A DNA stretch of 64,000 nt. Origin: Bryobacterales bacterium. GTDB lineage: Bacteria > Acidobacteriota > Terriglobia > Bryobacterales > Bryobacteraceae. Below the pieces are notes generated by a model. It did no database searches. It was not told the origin of the DNA and worked only from the letters and a program-made list of their open reading frames with translations. Position 1 is the stretch's first letter; every line of letters begins with the position of its first letter. This document shows positions 8,948 through 17,514 of the stretch, in pieces. Position numbers and translations under genes: made by a program. The stretch is taken from NCBI GenBank assembly GCA_016716385.1, contig JADJWL010000005.1, forward strand, positions 62,001 through 126,000, in the 5' to 3' direction.

Positions 8948-9835
8948 TCAACCGATCAGTGCCGCGGCGCCACGAGCAAGGAGACTCGCTCCCAGTGCGG
9001 CGCCCGTCGAGGCGGCCTCTGCGGCGGAGCCCTCGGCCGAAGCGCGGATGAGCTTCGCGCCATCCGGCGACGCGACGACCGCCTCGACCCGGAGCGTCAC
9101 GCCCTGCACCGCCGCATAGGCCCCCATCGGAATCTGGCACCCTCCGCCGAGCGCCTCCAACACAGAGCGCTCCGCCGTCACCGCGAGCCGCGTCGGCGTG
9201 TGCTCCAGCGCAGTGCAGGCTTCGCGGGCTGCGCCATCCTCGCGTGTTTCAATGCCGAGAGCGCCCTGTCCGACCGCGGGACACATCGTGCCCGGGTCGA
9301 GCGGCGCGGCGATGCGCGCACCAAGCCCCAGTCGCTCCAGTCCCGAGGCGGCCAGCACGATCGCGTCGTATTGGCCTTCGTCGAGCTTGCGCAGCCGCGT
9401 GTCGACATTGCCCCGCACCGGTTCCAGCACCAGGTCGGGCCGGAGATGCCGCAATTGCGCCGCGCGCCGCAAGGAACTCGTGCCCACGCGCGCTCCGGCG
9501 CCAAGCGCGTCGAGCGTGCGCCCGACGAGCGCATCTCTGGGATCGGCGCGTTCGGGTGTCGCCGCCAGCACCAGGCCTTCCGGCAGCACGGTGGGAAGAT
9601 CCTTGAGGCTGTGCACGGCGAGATCGATTGTCCCGGCAAGAAGAGCCTCCTCGATCTCCTTCGTGAACAGACCCTTCGTTCCGACTTGCGCCAGTGGGAC
9701 ATCCTGAATCTTGTCGCCGGTGGTGCGAATGATCTCGATGCGGCACTCGTGCCCCAGCGCTTCCAATTCACCCGCGACCCAGCGCGCCTGCCACAGCGCG
9801 AGTTGCGAGCCCCGCGATCCGATCACCAGTATCAC
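8948..9835 (-). CDS. hemC: hydroxymethylbilane synthase (porphobilinogen deaminase)
   Basis: This 295-residue enzyme joins four porphobilinogens into hydroxymethylbilane for haem and other tetrapyrroles in the cytoplasm. It has the family start GSRGSQLALWQA, the catalytic Asp in VHSLKD (D79), the RRAAQL/RGNVDTR substrate loops and the dipyrromethane-binding Cys in GGCQIPMG (C233). The start is a GTG at 9835 that overlaps the hemA stop codon, which shows tight coupling to hemA upstream. Length and motifs are complete. Confidence 0.93.
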   Translation of the reverse strand: MILVIGSRGSQLALWQARWVAGELEALGHECRIEIIRTTGDKIQDVPLAQVGTKGLFTKEIEEALLAGTIDLAVHSLKDLPTVLPEGLVLAATPERADPRDALVGRTLDALGAGARVGTSSLRRAAQLRHLRPDLVLEPVRGNVDTRLRKLDEGQYDAIVLAASGLERLGLGARIAAPLDPGTMCPAVGQGALGIETREDGAAREACTALEHTPTRLAVTAERSVLEALGGGCQIPMGAYAAVQGVTLRVEAVVASPDGAKLIRASAEGSAAEAASTGAALGASLLARGAAALIG

Positions 9836-11086
9836 TTGAGATGAAAGACCTTTCGAATGGCGTCGATGACATGGACGCCATCCGGGTCCGCCGCGCGGCG
9901 GCGCAGTTCGGAGATTGGCCCATGCGCGATCTTGTTCACGATCGCCCGCGTCATCGCCTGAATCACTTCGTCCTGCTGCGGAGTAAGCGTGCCGAGTTTC
10001 CGCCGCGCGCGTTCGATCTCGCCCGCGCGGATCGCCTCGAGCTGTTCCTGGAGGCTGACAATGGTCGGCGCAACCTCCCCGCACTTTAAGCATTTCGATC
10101 ATGCGGTCCACTTCCACCGCGATGATCTCTTCGGCACGGACCGCTTCCTTGTGGCGCTCCTCACGATTCGCATTGACGACACCCTGCAAGTCGTCGATGT
10201 CGTAAAGAAACGCGTTGTCGACCCGGTTCACTTCCGGGTCGATGTTGCGCGGCACGGCGATGTCGATCAGAAACATCGGCCTGTTGCGCCGCGCGGTGAT
10301 GACGTGTTGCACCTCGTGGCGGTGCAGGATGTAGTGCGGCGCGGCGCTCGACGCAATCAGGATGTCGATCTCCGGCAGGAACGAAAGGAACCGGGTATGC
10401 TCGATCGGCGTGCCGCCGAAGGCCTCCGCCATCTCCACGGCCCGCTCGTAGGTGCGGTTGGTGACGAAGATGTGCGCCGCTCCGCCGCGGTGCAGGTGAC
10501 GCGCCGACAACTCCGACATCTTGCCGGCGCCCACGATCATGACTTTGCGGCCGTTGAGAGTTCCGAAAATCTTCTTCGCCAGTTCGACCGCGGCGTAACT
10601 CACCGACACCGCCATCTGCCCGATGCCTGTTTCCGAACGCACGCGCTTAGCCACGGCGAACGCGCGGGCGGTCACGCGTTCCAGAACGCTGTTGACCGCG
10701 CCTTGATCTTTCGCCAGGGCGTAGGCGCTTTTCAACTGCCCGAGGATCTGCGGCTCTCCGACGATCATGGAGTCGAGGCTCGATGCCACGCGGAAGAGAT
10801 GGTGAATCGCGTCGCGGCCTTCGCGGCGGTAGAGCGCCGGCTCCAGCGCCGGCAGACCGGATTCGAGGAAGAACTGCTCCAGGATCGGAACCGCGTGGTA
10901 ATCCGGCGCGGTGGCCAGCAGGACCTCGACGCGATTGCACGTGGACAGGATGAGCGCCTCGGAAACACCTTCCGCGCCGAGCAGCCATGCGAGCGCCTCG
11001 GGGATGCGGGCTTCAGGGATCGCCAGCCGCTCCCGGATTTCCACCGGCGCCGTTTTGTGACTGATGCCTGCGAGGACGAGGTTCAT
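9832..11086 (-). CDS. hemA: glutamyl-tRNA reductase, with a one-base frameshift as read
   Basis: HemA reduces glutamyl-tRNA to glutamate-1-semialdehyde, the first step of the C5 route to haem. The gene opens with MNLVLAGISHKT and has the catalytic Cys in LSTCNRVE (C50) and NADPH-binding GAGKM (186-190). The reading frame breaks after codon 336 (MLKVR), at a run of four Gs (plus-strand C run, 10077-10080). Removing one G restores EVAPTIVSLQEQ and then a normal C-terminal dimerisation domain ending VFHLK. The repaired protein would be 417 residues, the usual family length. A sequence error is the likeliest cause, but a real mutation or frameshifting cannot be excluded. Confidence 0.88.
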
Positions 11087-11901
11087 GGCTGCAGGATCGA
11101 GATCAGGTTTTTGTGGGCCGCCCACGTGACGGCCGAACAACCAACGGCGGTTAACGCCAGCACCGCCGCCTTCCGCCCGCGCCATCCCGCGGAAATCCGC
11201 AGCACGAGCATCAACATGTAAATCCCCCACGTGAACAGTGACACGGCGATCTTCGGTTCGCGAATCCACGAAGTGCCGATCTCGACAAACGCCCAGGTGC
11301 TTCCCACGGCTACAGCGAGCGTGATCAGGACGAAGCCTACGGTCATCGAACGCGAGATCAGGTCGTCGAGTGTGCCGAGGGCAGGGAGGCGCTGGTAGAA
11401 CGAGCGCGGCTGCTTGCGCTTCAACTCCCGCTCCTGGAACAGGTAGATCAGCGCGCCGACGGTCATCAGCAGCAGAGCGGCGTACCCAAGCAGCACCAGC
11501 AGAACGTGGACCGACAGCCAGGTGTCGCGCACGGCGGAACTGGGCCACGCGCGGACGAATCCGCTCATGGCCGCGAGCAGCGTCAGGGTAAACGCCATCG
11601 GGAAGATGACGATTCCCAGTTGGGCCACGCCGTACTTCCAATGCGCCGCGAGAAACGCCGCGACAATCAGCAGCGCCAGAAGAGAGAACGATTCGTAGAT
11701 GTCACTGGCAAGGAAATGACCCGTGCGCATGGTGCGGTCGACAACCGAGACGGCGTGCAGAATCGCGCCGAGGCGTGCAGCAGCCACAGCCGGTCCGAAC
11801 CAGACCTCCCGGCGCCTCGCCACCGTCAGGATGGCGTGCAACAAGCCGACGGAATAGAGGAGCGCCGCCACGCGAAGCCAGAAGGCGCTCGTTTCGTCCA
11901 C
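11083..11901 (-). CDS. CcsA/HemX-like cytochrome c assembly membrane protein
   Basis: A 272-residue protein with about eight transmembrane helices, matching the CcsA/HemX group. The conserved middle (LGYAALLLMTVGALIYLFQERELKRKQ) is typical. Its stop overlaps the hemA start (ATGA), which is the classical position of hemX, where it is thought to modulate HemA level or haem handling. It could instead work in cytochrome c maturation; no ccs1/resB partner is in the window. Confidence 0.8.
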   Translation of the reverse strand: MDETSAFWLRVAALLYSVGLLHAILTVARRREVWFGPAVAAARLGAILHAVSVVDRTMRTGHFLASDIYESFSLLALLIVAAFLAAHWKYGVAQLGIVIFPMAFTLTLLAAMSGFVRAWPSSAVRDTWLSVHVLLVLLGYAALLLMTVGALIYLFQERELKRKQPRSFYQRLPALGTLDDLISRSMTVGFVLITLAVAVGSTWAFVEIGTSWIREPKIAVSLFTWGIYMLMLVLRISAGWRGRKAAVLALTAVGCSAVTWAAHKNLISILQP

Positions 11902-11920
11902 GCAGTCTCCTCCGCCGCCC

Positions 11921-12514
11921 CTACCGCCCCGGTTCCAGCTTGCGGTACATCAGGTTCCGGTACCAGACAGTACTGCCAGGATCGTGCTGCTGGAGCGCCA
12001 GGTAGCCGCGCATGAAGCGCCGCTCGGGGTCGACGTAATCCACGACCGCCTTTCCATTCACCTGGATCACGATGTGGTCGCCACGCACCGTGATGTGCTG
12101 GGTCCACCAGGTGTCATCGGGCACCAGTTGTTCCTTGACGTCGGCGATGGAGTACAGACTGCCCGTGCGGCGCCAGTCCTTGTGGCTGTTGTTGACCTGC
12201 GCTTCGTACCCCTTCGGCCAATCGTTCTCGGTCCACTGGGCGCGGAAATACATTCCGGAGTTGCTGCCAGGCGTCGTCTTCACATCCGCCTTGAACTCAC
12301 AGTCGCCGCATTGCTCCACCATCCAGTAGAGGTGGCTGCGCTCGCCCGTGCCCTTGATCGCGCCGTCCTCGAGGGTCCAGTTGTCGGGCCGCTCGTTGGC
12401 TTTCCAGCCCTCAAGCGTCTCGCCGTCGAACATGCGCACCCAACCGCCGTCGGCTGCGCAGCCGAACAATGCCGCGCCGCAGAGCAGCACGACCGGACCG
12501 ATGCTGAGCTTCAT
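11921..12514 (-). CDS. secreted DUF1080 lipoprotein (3-keto-disaccharide hydrolase family)
   Basis: A 197-residue protein with a lipoprotein signal ending ALFGC (Cys18). The remainder is one DUF1080 domain, a jelly-roll fold related to laminarinases: FDGETLEGWK, NSGMYFRAQW, YEAQVNNS and a C-terminal GYLALQQHDPGSTVWYRNL. Some members hydrolyse 3-keto-disaccharides or glucosides made by Gfo/Idh/MocA enzymes, several of which lie in this window. It would be anchored in the envelope. The gene is divergent from the nitrilase at 12558. Confidence 0.8.
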   Translation of the reverse strand: MKLSIGPVVLLCGAALFGCAADGGWVRMFDGETLEGWKANERPDNWTLEDGAIKGTGERSHLYWMVEQCGDCEFKADVKTTPGSNSGMYFRAQWTENDWPKGYEAQVNNSHKDWRRTGSLYSIADVKEQLVPDDTWWTQHITVRGDHIVIQVNGKAVVDYVDPERRFMRGYLALQQHDPGSTVWYRNLMYRKLEPGR

Positions 12515-12557
12515 TCTTTCAGTTTAACTTGTTGCCGCCTTGAGATATAAGGGAGTC

Positions 12558-13403
12558 ATGCGGCGATCGATGTTCGTGCCTGTCCTGGCGATGGCGATGC
12601 TGCCGGGCGCGTGGGCGGAAGCTCCCGGCGGGTTTGTGCTCGGCGCGCTCAGCCTGACACCGGAACCATGGGACAAACAGGGCAACTTCGCCAAGCTCGA
12701 GCGATACGCGCGAGAGGCGGCGTCGCGGGGGGCGCAGGTGATCGTCGCGCCCGAAGGGTATCTCGAAGGCTATGTGGGCAACGGCAAGCGCACACCGGAT
12801 CTCGCCTGGACACGCTACGCCGCCGAGGCCGCCGAGGAACTGGGCGGACCACTGCTGGGGCGCGTGCGCACCCTGGCCGCGGAACTTGGCGTCTACCTGA
12901 TGACCGGGTTCGCAGAGAAACGCGCCGGACGCGTCTTCAACTCCGCCGTGATGTTCTCTCCGGCGGGTGAGGTCGTCTCGCACTATTCGAAGAGCCACAC
13001 CATGGACGACGAGCCATTCAATACGAAGGGCGCCGAGTTCCCGGTGGTGCGGACGGAATTCGGACGCTGGGGCACGCTGATCTGCTTCGACCGGCAACTG
13101 CCCGAGACGGCCCGCATTCTCGCGCTCAACGGTGCAGACGTGATCTTTGTCCCCGCCTGGGGCAGCTACGGCGAGATGAACGACATGATGATGCGGGTGC
13201 GCGCATACGAGAACGGCGTTTTCCTCGCGTTCGTTCATCCGAAGCGGGCGCTGCTGGTCGATCCGGGCGGCAAAGTGATCGCGCAAAGCGAAGGCGAACA
13301 CGATCAGGTCGTGCTCGGAAGGATTGAGCCCGCGCGTCGCGGGAACTCGCTGCTGCGCTTCCGCCGCCCGGAACTCTATCGCGACCTCGCCACGGAGCGC
13401 TGA
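12558..13403 (+). CDS. exported carbon-nitrogen hydrolase (nitrilase superfamily)
   Basis: A 281-residue nitrilase-fold amidase with the complete Glu-Lys-Cys triad: E66 in APEGYLEG, K145 in YSKSHTM and C176 in ICFDRQLPE. A cleavable signal peptide (cut after AWA, about residue 20) is unusual for this mostly cytoplasmic family and implies periplasmic or outer action. The start is chosen at the ATG after GGGAG; that spacing is very short, so ATG 12570 is a real alternative. The substrate is unknown. Confidence 0.75.
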   Translation: MRRSMFVPVLAMAMLPGAWAEAPGGFVLGALSLTPEPWDKQGNFAKLERYAREAASRGAQVIVAPEGYLEGYVGNGKRTPDLAWTRYAAEAAEELGGPLLGRVRTLAAELGVYLMTGFAEKRAGRVFNSAVMFSPAGEVVSHYSKSHTMDDEPFNTKGAEFPVVRTEFGRWGTLICFDRQLPETARILALNGADVIFVPAWGSYGEMNDMMMRVRAYENGVFLAFVHPKRALLVDPGGKVIAQSEGEHDQVVLGRIEPARRGNSLLRFRRPELYRDLATER

Positions 13404-13420
13404 GCTATCCTGAAGACTGC

Positions 13421-14020
13421 ATGTTCCTCAAGATCCTCGCCCACCCGGTCTTTGTCAGTCTGAACTACCACATGCCCATGGTGGTCGACCTGCGCAACCC
13501 GCTGATCATGTTGCAGGGCGAGAACGGATCGGGCAAATCGACCCTCCTGCATTCCATTCTGTACGCCCTCCGGGGCGACAGCGTCGATGGCTATGTCTAC
13601 CGCTGGGAGGGAGGCAAGCCGCAGACCCGCGAAGTGTTCCTCTTCGATGCGGAGCGTCACAATCCGCGCACGCAACTCGAATTGTTCGAAGGGCAGCCGG
13701 AGATGCTGGAGTTCCTCCAGATGGCCAGCCACGGGCAGGTGATGCTGGCGATGTTCTCGCAGAATTTCCCCAGTCTGCCGGAGGGGACGATCCTGCTGCT
13801 CGACGAGCCCGAGATGGCTCTATCCCCGTCCAATCAGCGCCGCGTGCTGAAGATGATGAAGGAACTGGTCGAGCAGAAGGGCTTTCGGATCGTCGCCGCG
13901 ACGCATTCTCCCGTGTTCGTCGAGGATGCCGAAACGTACGTCATCAACCTGGACCGCCACCTGAACCGGAACGTCCCTTCGACCGACCTCGGCCTGGAAG
14001 GCCGGAGCACCCTCCAATAA
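13421..14020 (+). CDS. small AAA/ABC-type ATPase
   Basis: A 199-residue ATPase with Walker A GENGSGKST (33-41), an ABC-signature-like SHGQ (103-106), Walker B ILLLDEPE (124-131) and a switch His in ATHSP (H162). It belongs to the stand-alone predicted ATPases of the OLD/RecF-like type rather than to transporters: no permease gene is nearby and the insert between the motifs is very short. The role is unknown. Confidence 0.75.
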   Translation: MFLKILAHPVFVSLNYHMPMVVDLRNPLIMLQGENGSGKSTLLHSILYALRGDSVDGYVYRWEGGKPQTREVFLFDAERHNPRTQLELFEGQPEMLEFLQMASHGQVMLAMFSQNFPSLPEGTILLLDEPEMALSPSNQRRVLKMMKELVEQKGFRIVAATHSPVFVEDAETYVINLDRHLNRNVPSTDLGLEGRSTLQ

Positions 14021-14051
14021 CCGTCTATACTTGAGGAGAAGGAGCCTTTGA

Positions 14052-15041
14052 GTGTCCCCACGCCGGTTCATGCGCCTCTTTGCGCATTTGCAACTGATGC
14101 CCGTTCTCGAAAGCGGTGAAGAAACTCTCGTTGGCGGTCAGGCCGTCATCGAGGGGGTCATGATGCGCGCACCGCACAGTTACTGTGTTTCGGTACGGAA
14201 ACCCAACGGTGAGATCGTGAGCGAAGAGATGCCGGTGTCGCGGCCTTCGGAGAAGCATCGCCTGCTTCGCGTGCCGGTGCTGCGCGGCCTCGGAACCCTG
14301 GGTCAGGCGATGTCCCTCGGCGTTAAGGCGCTGCGGTTCTCCGCCAACGCTGCACTTGAAGAGGAAAACCGGGCCAAGGGCGAGGACAAGCCAAAGGAAG
14401 AAATCTCCGGCTGGATGATGGGACTCAACATGGCGTTCTCCCTGGCCTTTTTCATCTTCCTCTACAAGTTTGTGCCGCTCTATCTTGTGACAGCGGCCGA
14501 GAAGGTGATGCCCGCCCTCGGCAACCGCATCGCATTCAACCTCGCTGACGGCGTGGTGCGCATGGCGATCTTCGTCTGCTTCCTGCTGCTGCTGTCGCGG
14601 ATGAAGGACATTCGCCGCGTGTTCGAATATCATGGCGCGGAACACAAGGTGGTATTCAACTTCGAATCCGGCAAACCGGTGACCGTGGACAACGCGCAGA
14701 AGTTCGTCACCTGGCACCCGCGCTGCGGAACGAGCTTCCTGCTTGTCGTGATGGTGGTGTCGATCATCACCTACGCTCTGGTGCCATTCGACGGGTTCGC
14801 GGCGAAATTTGCGGCGCGCGTTGTGCTGCTGCCTGTGATCGCCGGCGTCAGCTACGAGATGATCCGGCTCGCCGCGCGGAAGCAGGGTTCGCTGCTCGCG
14901 ACCGTGGTCGCTCCGGGACTCTGGCTGCAGCGCATCACCACGCAACCGCCGTCGGACGAACAGACCGAAGTCGCCATCCACGCCCTGGACCGCGCGATGC
15001 AACTCGAAGCCGCGCAAGGCGGCGAACTGGTCGTTGCCTGA
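14052..15041 (+). CDS. DUF1385 membrane protein (YqhQ-like)
   Basis: A 329-residue protein with the DUF1385 hallmarks: VGGQAVIEGVMMRAP near the N-terminus, RRVFEYHGAEHKVV in the middle and HPRCGTSFLLVVM before the last helices. It has about four transmembrane segments. DUF1385 genes very often sit immediately upstream of prfA, as here, but their molecular role is not established. The start is a GTG; ATG at 14070 (MRLFAHLQ) is possible. Confidence 0.85.
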   Translation: MSPRRFMRLFAHLQLMPVLESGEETLVGGQAVIEGVMMRAPHSYCVSVRKPNGEIVSEEMPVSRPSEKHRLLRVPVLRGLGTLGQAMSLGVKALRFSANAALEEENRAKGEDKPKEEISGWMMGLNMAFSLAFFIFLYKFVPLYLVTAAEKVMPALGNRIAFNLADGVVRMAIFVCFLLLLSRMKDIRRVFEYHGAEHKVVFNFESGKPVTVDNAQKFVTWHPRCGTSFLLVVMVVSIITYALVPFDGFAAKFAARVVLLPVIAGVSYEMIRLAARKQGSLLATVVAPGLWLQRITTQPPSDEQTEVAIHALDRAMQLEAAQGGELVVA

Positions 15042-15044
15042 TCT

Positions 15045-16124
15045 ATGCAGTTCCTCGACAAACTGAAGGAAATCGAGCTGCGCTTTGACGGACTGAACCG
15101 TCAGATGGCCGATCCCGAGGTGATCGGGGACGCCGACCGCTACCGTAAGACCGCGAAGGCACATAGCGAGCTCGAAGAAGTCGTGGCGAAGTACCGCGAC
15201 TGGAAAAAGGCCACCGCAGACCTGGCCGAAGCCCGCTCGATGCTCGCGGAGAGCGATGCCGACCTGCGCGCGATGGCGGAGGACGAGGTGTCCCGGCTGG
15301 AGCCGCAGGCGACGTCACTCGAGCAGGAACTCAAGTTTCTCCTGCTGCCCAAGGATCCCAACGACGGCAAGAACGTGGTGCTCGAAATCCGCGCCGGCAC
15401 GGGCGGCGATGAGGCATCGCTCTTCGCCGGCGAGATCTTCCGCATGTACACGCGCTATGCGGAAACACAGCGCTGGCGCGTTGAGATCACGTCGGCCAGC
15501 GAGTCGGCAATCGGCGGGATGAAGGAAGTGATCGCGCTGATCAACGGCGAGAACGTCTACTCGAAGCTGAAGTACGAAAGCGGCGTGCACCGGGTGCAGC
15601 GGGTGCCGGTCACCGAACAGCAGGGGCGGGTGCATACGTCGGCGATCACGGTGGCGGTGCTGCCGGAAGCCGACGATGTCGAGATCAAGCTGGACCAGAA
15701 GGACCTGCGGATCGATACGTTCTGCTCGTCAGGACCGGGCGGCCAGTCGGTGAACACCACCTATTCCGCCGTGCGCATCACCCACCTGCCCACGGGCGTG
15801 GTGGTGTCCTGCCAGGACGAGAAGTCGCAGATCAAGAACCGGGCCAAGGCCGAGCGCGTGCTGCGGTCACGTCTGTATGAGATCGAACTGCAGAAGCAGC
15901 AGCAGGAACTGGGCGCCGAACGGCGCAGCCAGATCGGCTCAGGGGATCGCAGCGAGAAGATCCGGACGTACAACTTCCCGCAGAACCGCGTGACCGACCA
16001 CCGCATCGGCCTGACGCTGCATCAACTCGATCTGGTGATGGACGGCCGCCTGGATCCGCTTGTTGACGCGCTGACCACGCACTATCAGACGGAGCGGCTG
16101 AGGGCTGAGAGCGAAGCGGCCTGA
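15045..16124 (+). CDS. prfA: peptide chain release factor 1
   Basis: RF1 recognises UAA and UAG stop codons and triggers release of the finished protein. This 359-residue protein has the RF1 codon-recognition tripeptide PVT (188-190, in place of the usual PAT) and the catalytic GGQ (232-234) in SGPGGQSVNTTYSAVR. N-terminal helices precede these, and length is normal. It starts 3 bases after the DUF1385 stop. A hemK-type methyltransferase, often next to prfA, is not present. Confidence 0.95.
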   Translation: MQFLDKLKEIELRFDGLNRQMADPEVIGDADRYRKTAKAHSELEEVVAKYRDWKKATADLAEARSMLAESDADLRAMAEDEVSRLEPQATSLEQELKFLLLPKDPNDGKNVVLEIRAGTGGDEASLFAGEIFRMYTRYAETQRWRVEITSASESAIGGMKEVIALINGENVYSKLKYESGVHRVQRVPVTEQQGRVHTSAITVAVLPEADDVEIKLDQKDLRIDTFCSSGPGGQSVNTTYSAVRITHLPTGVVVSCQDEKSQIKNRAKAERVLRSRLYEIELQKQQQELGAERRSQIGSGDRSEKIRTYNFPQNRVTDHRIGLTLHQLDLVMDGRLDPLVDALTTHYQTERLRAESEAA

Positions 16125-16184
16125 GTCATTCTCCATCAGCTCCCAGGCGGTCCGGCACGCTGCTGAACATACCTTCCACGCTCA

Positions 16185-16685
16185 CTACACCGCGCGCGAG
16201 CGGCGCGCACCGGCGGCGGTTTCGGCGCGGGCGGGCTTCTTGGGCGTCATCTCCAGGCGGCGCACCTGGTCCGACACGCAGACGAGGAACATCGGCTGCT
16301 TGGCGTTCTTGAGGATGTCGATGATGCGGTTCGGGCTGTCTTCGAGATAAATCGACTTGCCGTCGGTCAGAAGGTGGAACTCCGTCTGCCCACCCGCCAC
16401 CTCGCTCAACCGCTTGCCCATCTCCCGCTGCAGGTAACGCAGCACGCGGCGGATCTTCTGCAGCGAGAAGCCCTTGCGACGCAGTTCGGCGATGACGGTG
16501 ACCTCGACCACCTCGGCCGGCAGGTAGATGCGGCGGTGCCCGTCGTGGCGGGGACTGACCACGTTGCGCTCATCCCACCACTGGAGCTGGCGCAGGCTGA
16601 CGCCGGAAATGCGGGCGACATCGCTCGATGAAAAAAGAGGGCCCTCGGGAAGAGGTGCAGGTTTCGTTTTTTTTGTTTTGAACAT
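16185..16685 (-). CDS. MerR-family transcriptional regulator
   Basis: A 166-residue regulator. The winged HTH starts near residue 17 (FSSSDVARISGVSLRQLQWWDE) and has the MerR wing RRIYLPAEV. Then come the helix pair GFSLQKIRRVLRYL and a C-terminal segment (FHLLTDGKSIYLEDSPNRIIDILKN) like other Acidobacteriota MerR proteins without clear metal-binding Cys. The start at 16685 is chosen because the domain begins there and a good promoter lies just upstream. An upstream in-frame extension to 16805 would run through that promoter. Confidence 0.8.
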   Translation of the reverse strand: MFKTKKTKPAPLPEGPLFSSSDVARISGVSLRQLQWWDERNVVSPRHDGHRRIYLPAEVVEVTVIAELRRKGFSLQKIRRVLRYLQREMGKRLSEVAGGQTEFHLLTDGKSIYLEDSPNRIIDILKNAKQPMFLVCVSDQVRRLEMTPKKPARAETAAGARRSRAV

Positions 16686-16723
16686 TTTGCCCCGCTTGCG
16701 TCCGGCGAAGTCCACCTCTACGG

Positions 16724-16751
16724 ATTGTACTCGCCCCCGGTTCCCTGTCAA
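16724..16751 (-). promoter_or_regulatory. sigma-70-type promoter of the MerR gene
   Basis: On the minus strand a perfect TTGACA (16746-16751) is followed 16 bases later by TACAAT (16724-16729). The predicted transcript would begin near 16717 and give a leader of about 30 bases before the MerR start. Confidence 0.6.
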
Positions 16752-16779
16752 GACGTTTTTCCGTTGTGTTGTCAATAGC

Positions 16780-17025
16780 TTAGCCGCCGCCCACAAACTG
16801 GACAATTTCGAGGCGCGAGCCTTCCCGGAGGCGCTCGGTCGTCCAGCGGTCTCGCCGCAGGATGGCCCGGTCCAGTTCTACGGCGACACGTTCCGGCGCC
16901 AAGTCAAGCTGCGACAGGACGTCGGCGACGGTGGCGCCTGCCGGGAAGGTGCGCGATTCCCCGTTCACCTGGATCCCGATGGGGCTTGACGTCAATGGGG
17001 TCGCCCCCGCTGGTTGACACTCCAT
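16780..17025 (-). CDS. thiS: sulfur carrier protein ThiS
   Basis: An 81-residue ubiquitin-like sulfur carrier for the thiazole part of thiamine. It shows the ThiS pattern IQVNGESRTFPAGATVADVL, then LAPERVAVELDRAILRRDRW, and ends in GGG, so the C-terminal Gly-Gly that is adenylated and thiocarboxylated is present. The ATG at 17025 lies a few bases after a perfect TATAAT, so the message is probably leaderless. No other thi gene is in the window, and no TPP riboswitch fits in the space. Confidence 0.85.
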   Translation of the reverse strand: MECQPAGATPLTSSPIGIQVNGESRTFPAGATVADVLSQLDLAPERVAVELDRAILRRDRWTTERLREGSRLEIVQFVGGG

Positions 17026-17042
17026 TTCGCAACTATTATAGT
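17014..17042 (+). promoter_or_regulatory. sigma-70-type promoter of the nuo operon
   Basis: TTGACA at 17014-17019 is separated by 17 bases from TATAGT at 17037-17042. The predicted start near 17049 leaves a leader of about 30 bases before nuoA. The element overlaps the thiS -10 and start codon on the other strand, so the two transcription units share DNA. Confidence 0.6.
17035..17040 (-). promoter_or_regulatory. -10 element of thiS promoter (TATAAT)
   Basis: The minus strand reads TATAAT here, ten bases before the thiS ATG. No convincing -35 is seen at 16-18 bases upstream. Transcription from this element would begin about at the start codon, and no ribosome site lies between. Confidence 0.45.
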
Positions 17043-17079
17043 CAAATTTAAGACTCCGCCGATCCCAAGCGCTATACAG

Positions 17080-17514
17080 ATGCCGACTTCGCATCCTGAA
17101 CTCTACTTCCCTGTCTTGTTGCAGGCAGCCCTCGCCCTGGCTGTGGCGATCGCGCTTCCGGTACTCTCCTTCGTGCTCGGGAAGCGGTTGAAGAACGCCG
17201 TCAAGGATCTCCCGTACGAATCGGGCATCACCCCGGTCGGCAATGCCAGGCAGCGTTTCAGCGTCAAGTTCTACCTGGTCGGCATGTTGTTCATTTTGTT
17301 TGACATCGAGGCCATCTTCCTGTTTCCGTGGGTTGTCGTGTACCGGGAGCTGATGCTGTACGGCTTCGTCATCATGCTGGTGTTCATCGTTTTGGTCCTG
17401 GACGGCTTCTTCTACATCTGGAAGATGGGCGTGCTCGACTGGGCGCAGGACGAACCGGCCTCGTTGCGGCAGGCGCCGGGACCCGTGGCGGTCCAGGCGG
17501 CCAGCGGAGATTAA
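17080..17514 (+). CDS. nuoA: NADH-quinone oxidoreductase subunit A
   Basis: NuoA is a small membrane subunit of respiratory complex I at the junction of the arms. This 144-residue protein has three transmembrane helices and the conserved loop LPYESGITPVGNARQRFSVKFYLVGMLFILFDIEAIFLFPW. The start at 17080 (MPTSHPELYF) is chosen over the open frame from 17014, which would begin within the promoter. It is the first gene of the nuo operon; the next gene begins immediately after its stop and is nuoC, not nuoB. Confidence 0.92.
   Translation: MPTSHPELYFPVLLQAALALAVAIALPVLSFVLGKRLKNAVKDLPYESGITPVGNARQRFSVKFYLVGMLFILFDIEAIFLFPWVVVYRELMLYGFVIMLVFIVLVLDGFFYIWKMGVLDWAQDEPASLRQAPGPVAVQAASGD

Noticed and set aside
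8948..11641. One long minus-strand protein of about 900 residues (HemA-HemC fusion)
   Set aside because: The join is produced by the HemA frameshift, and its first part is antisense text to the hemX-like gene; hemA and hemC are separate overlapping genes.
17026..17079. TPP riboswitch upstream of thiS
   Set aside because: The -10 lies directly at the start codon, leaving no leader that could hold one.
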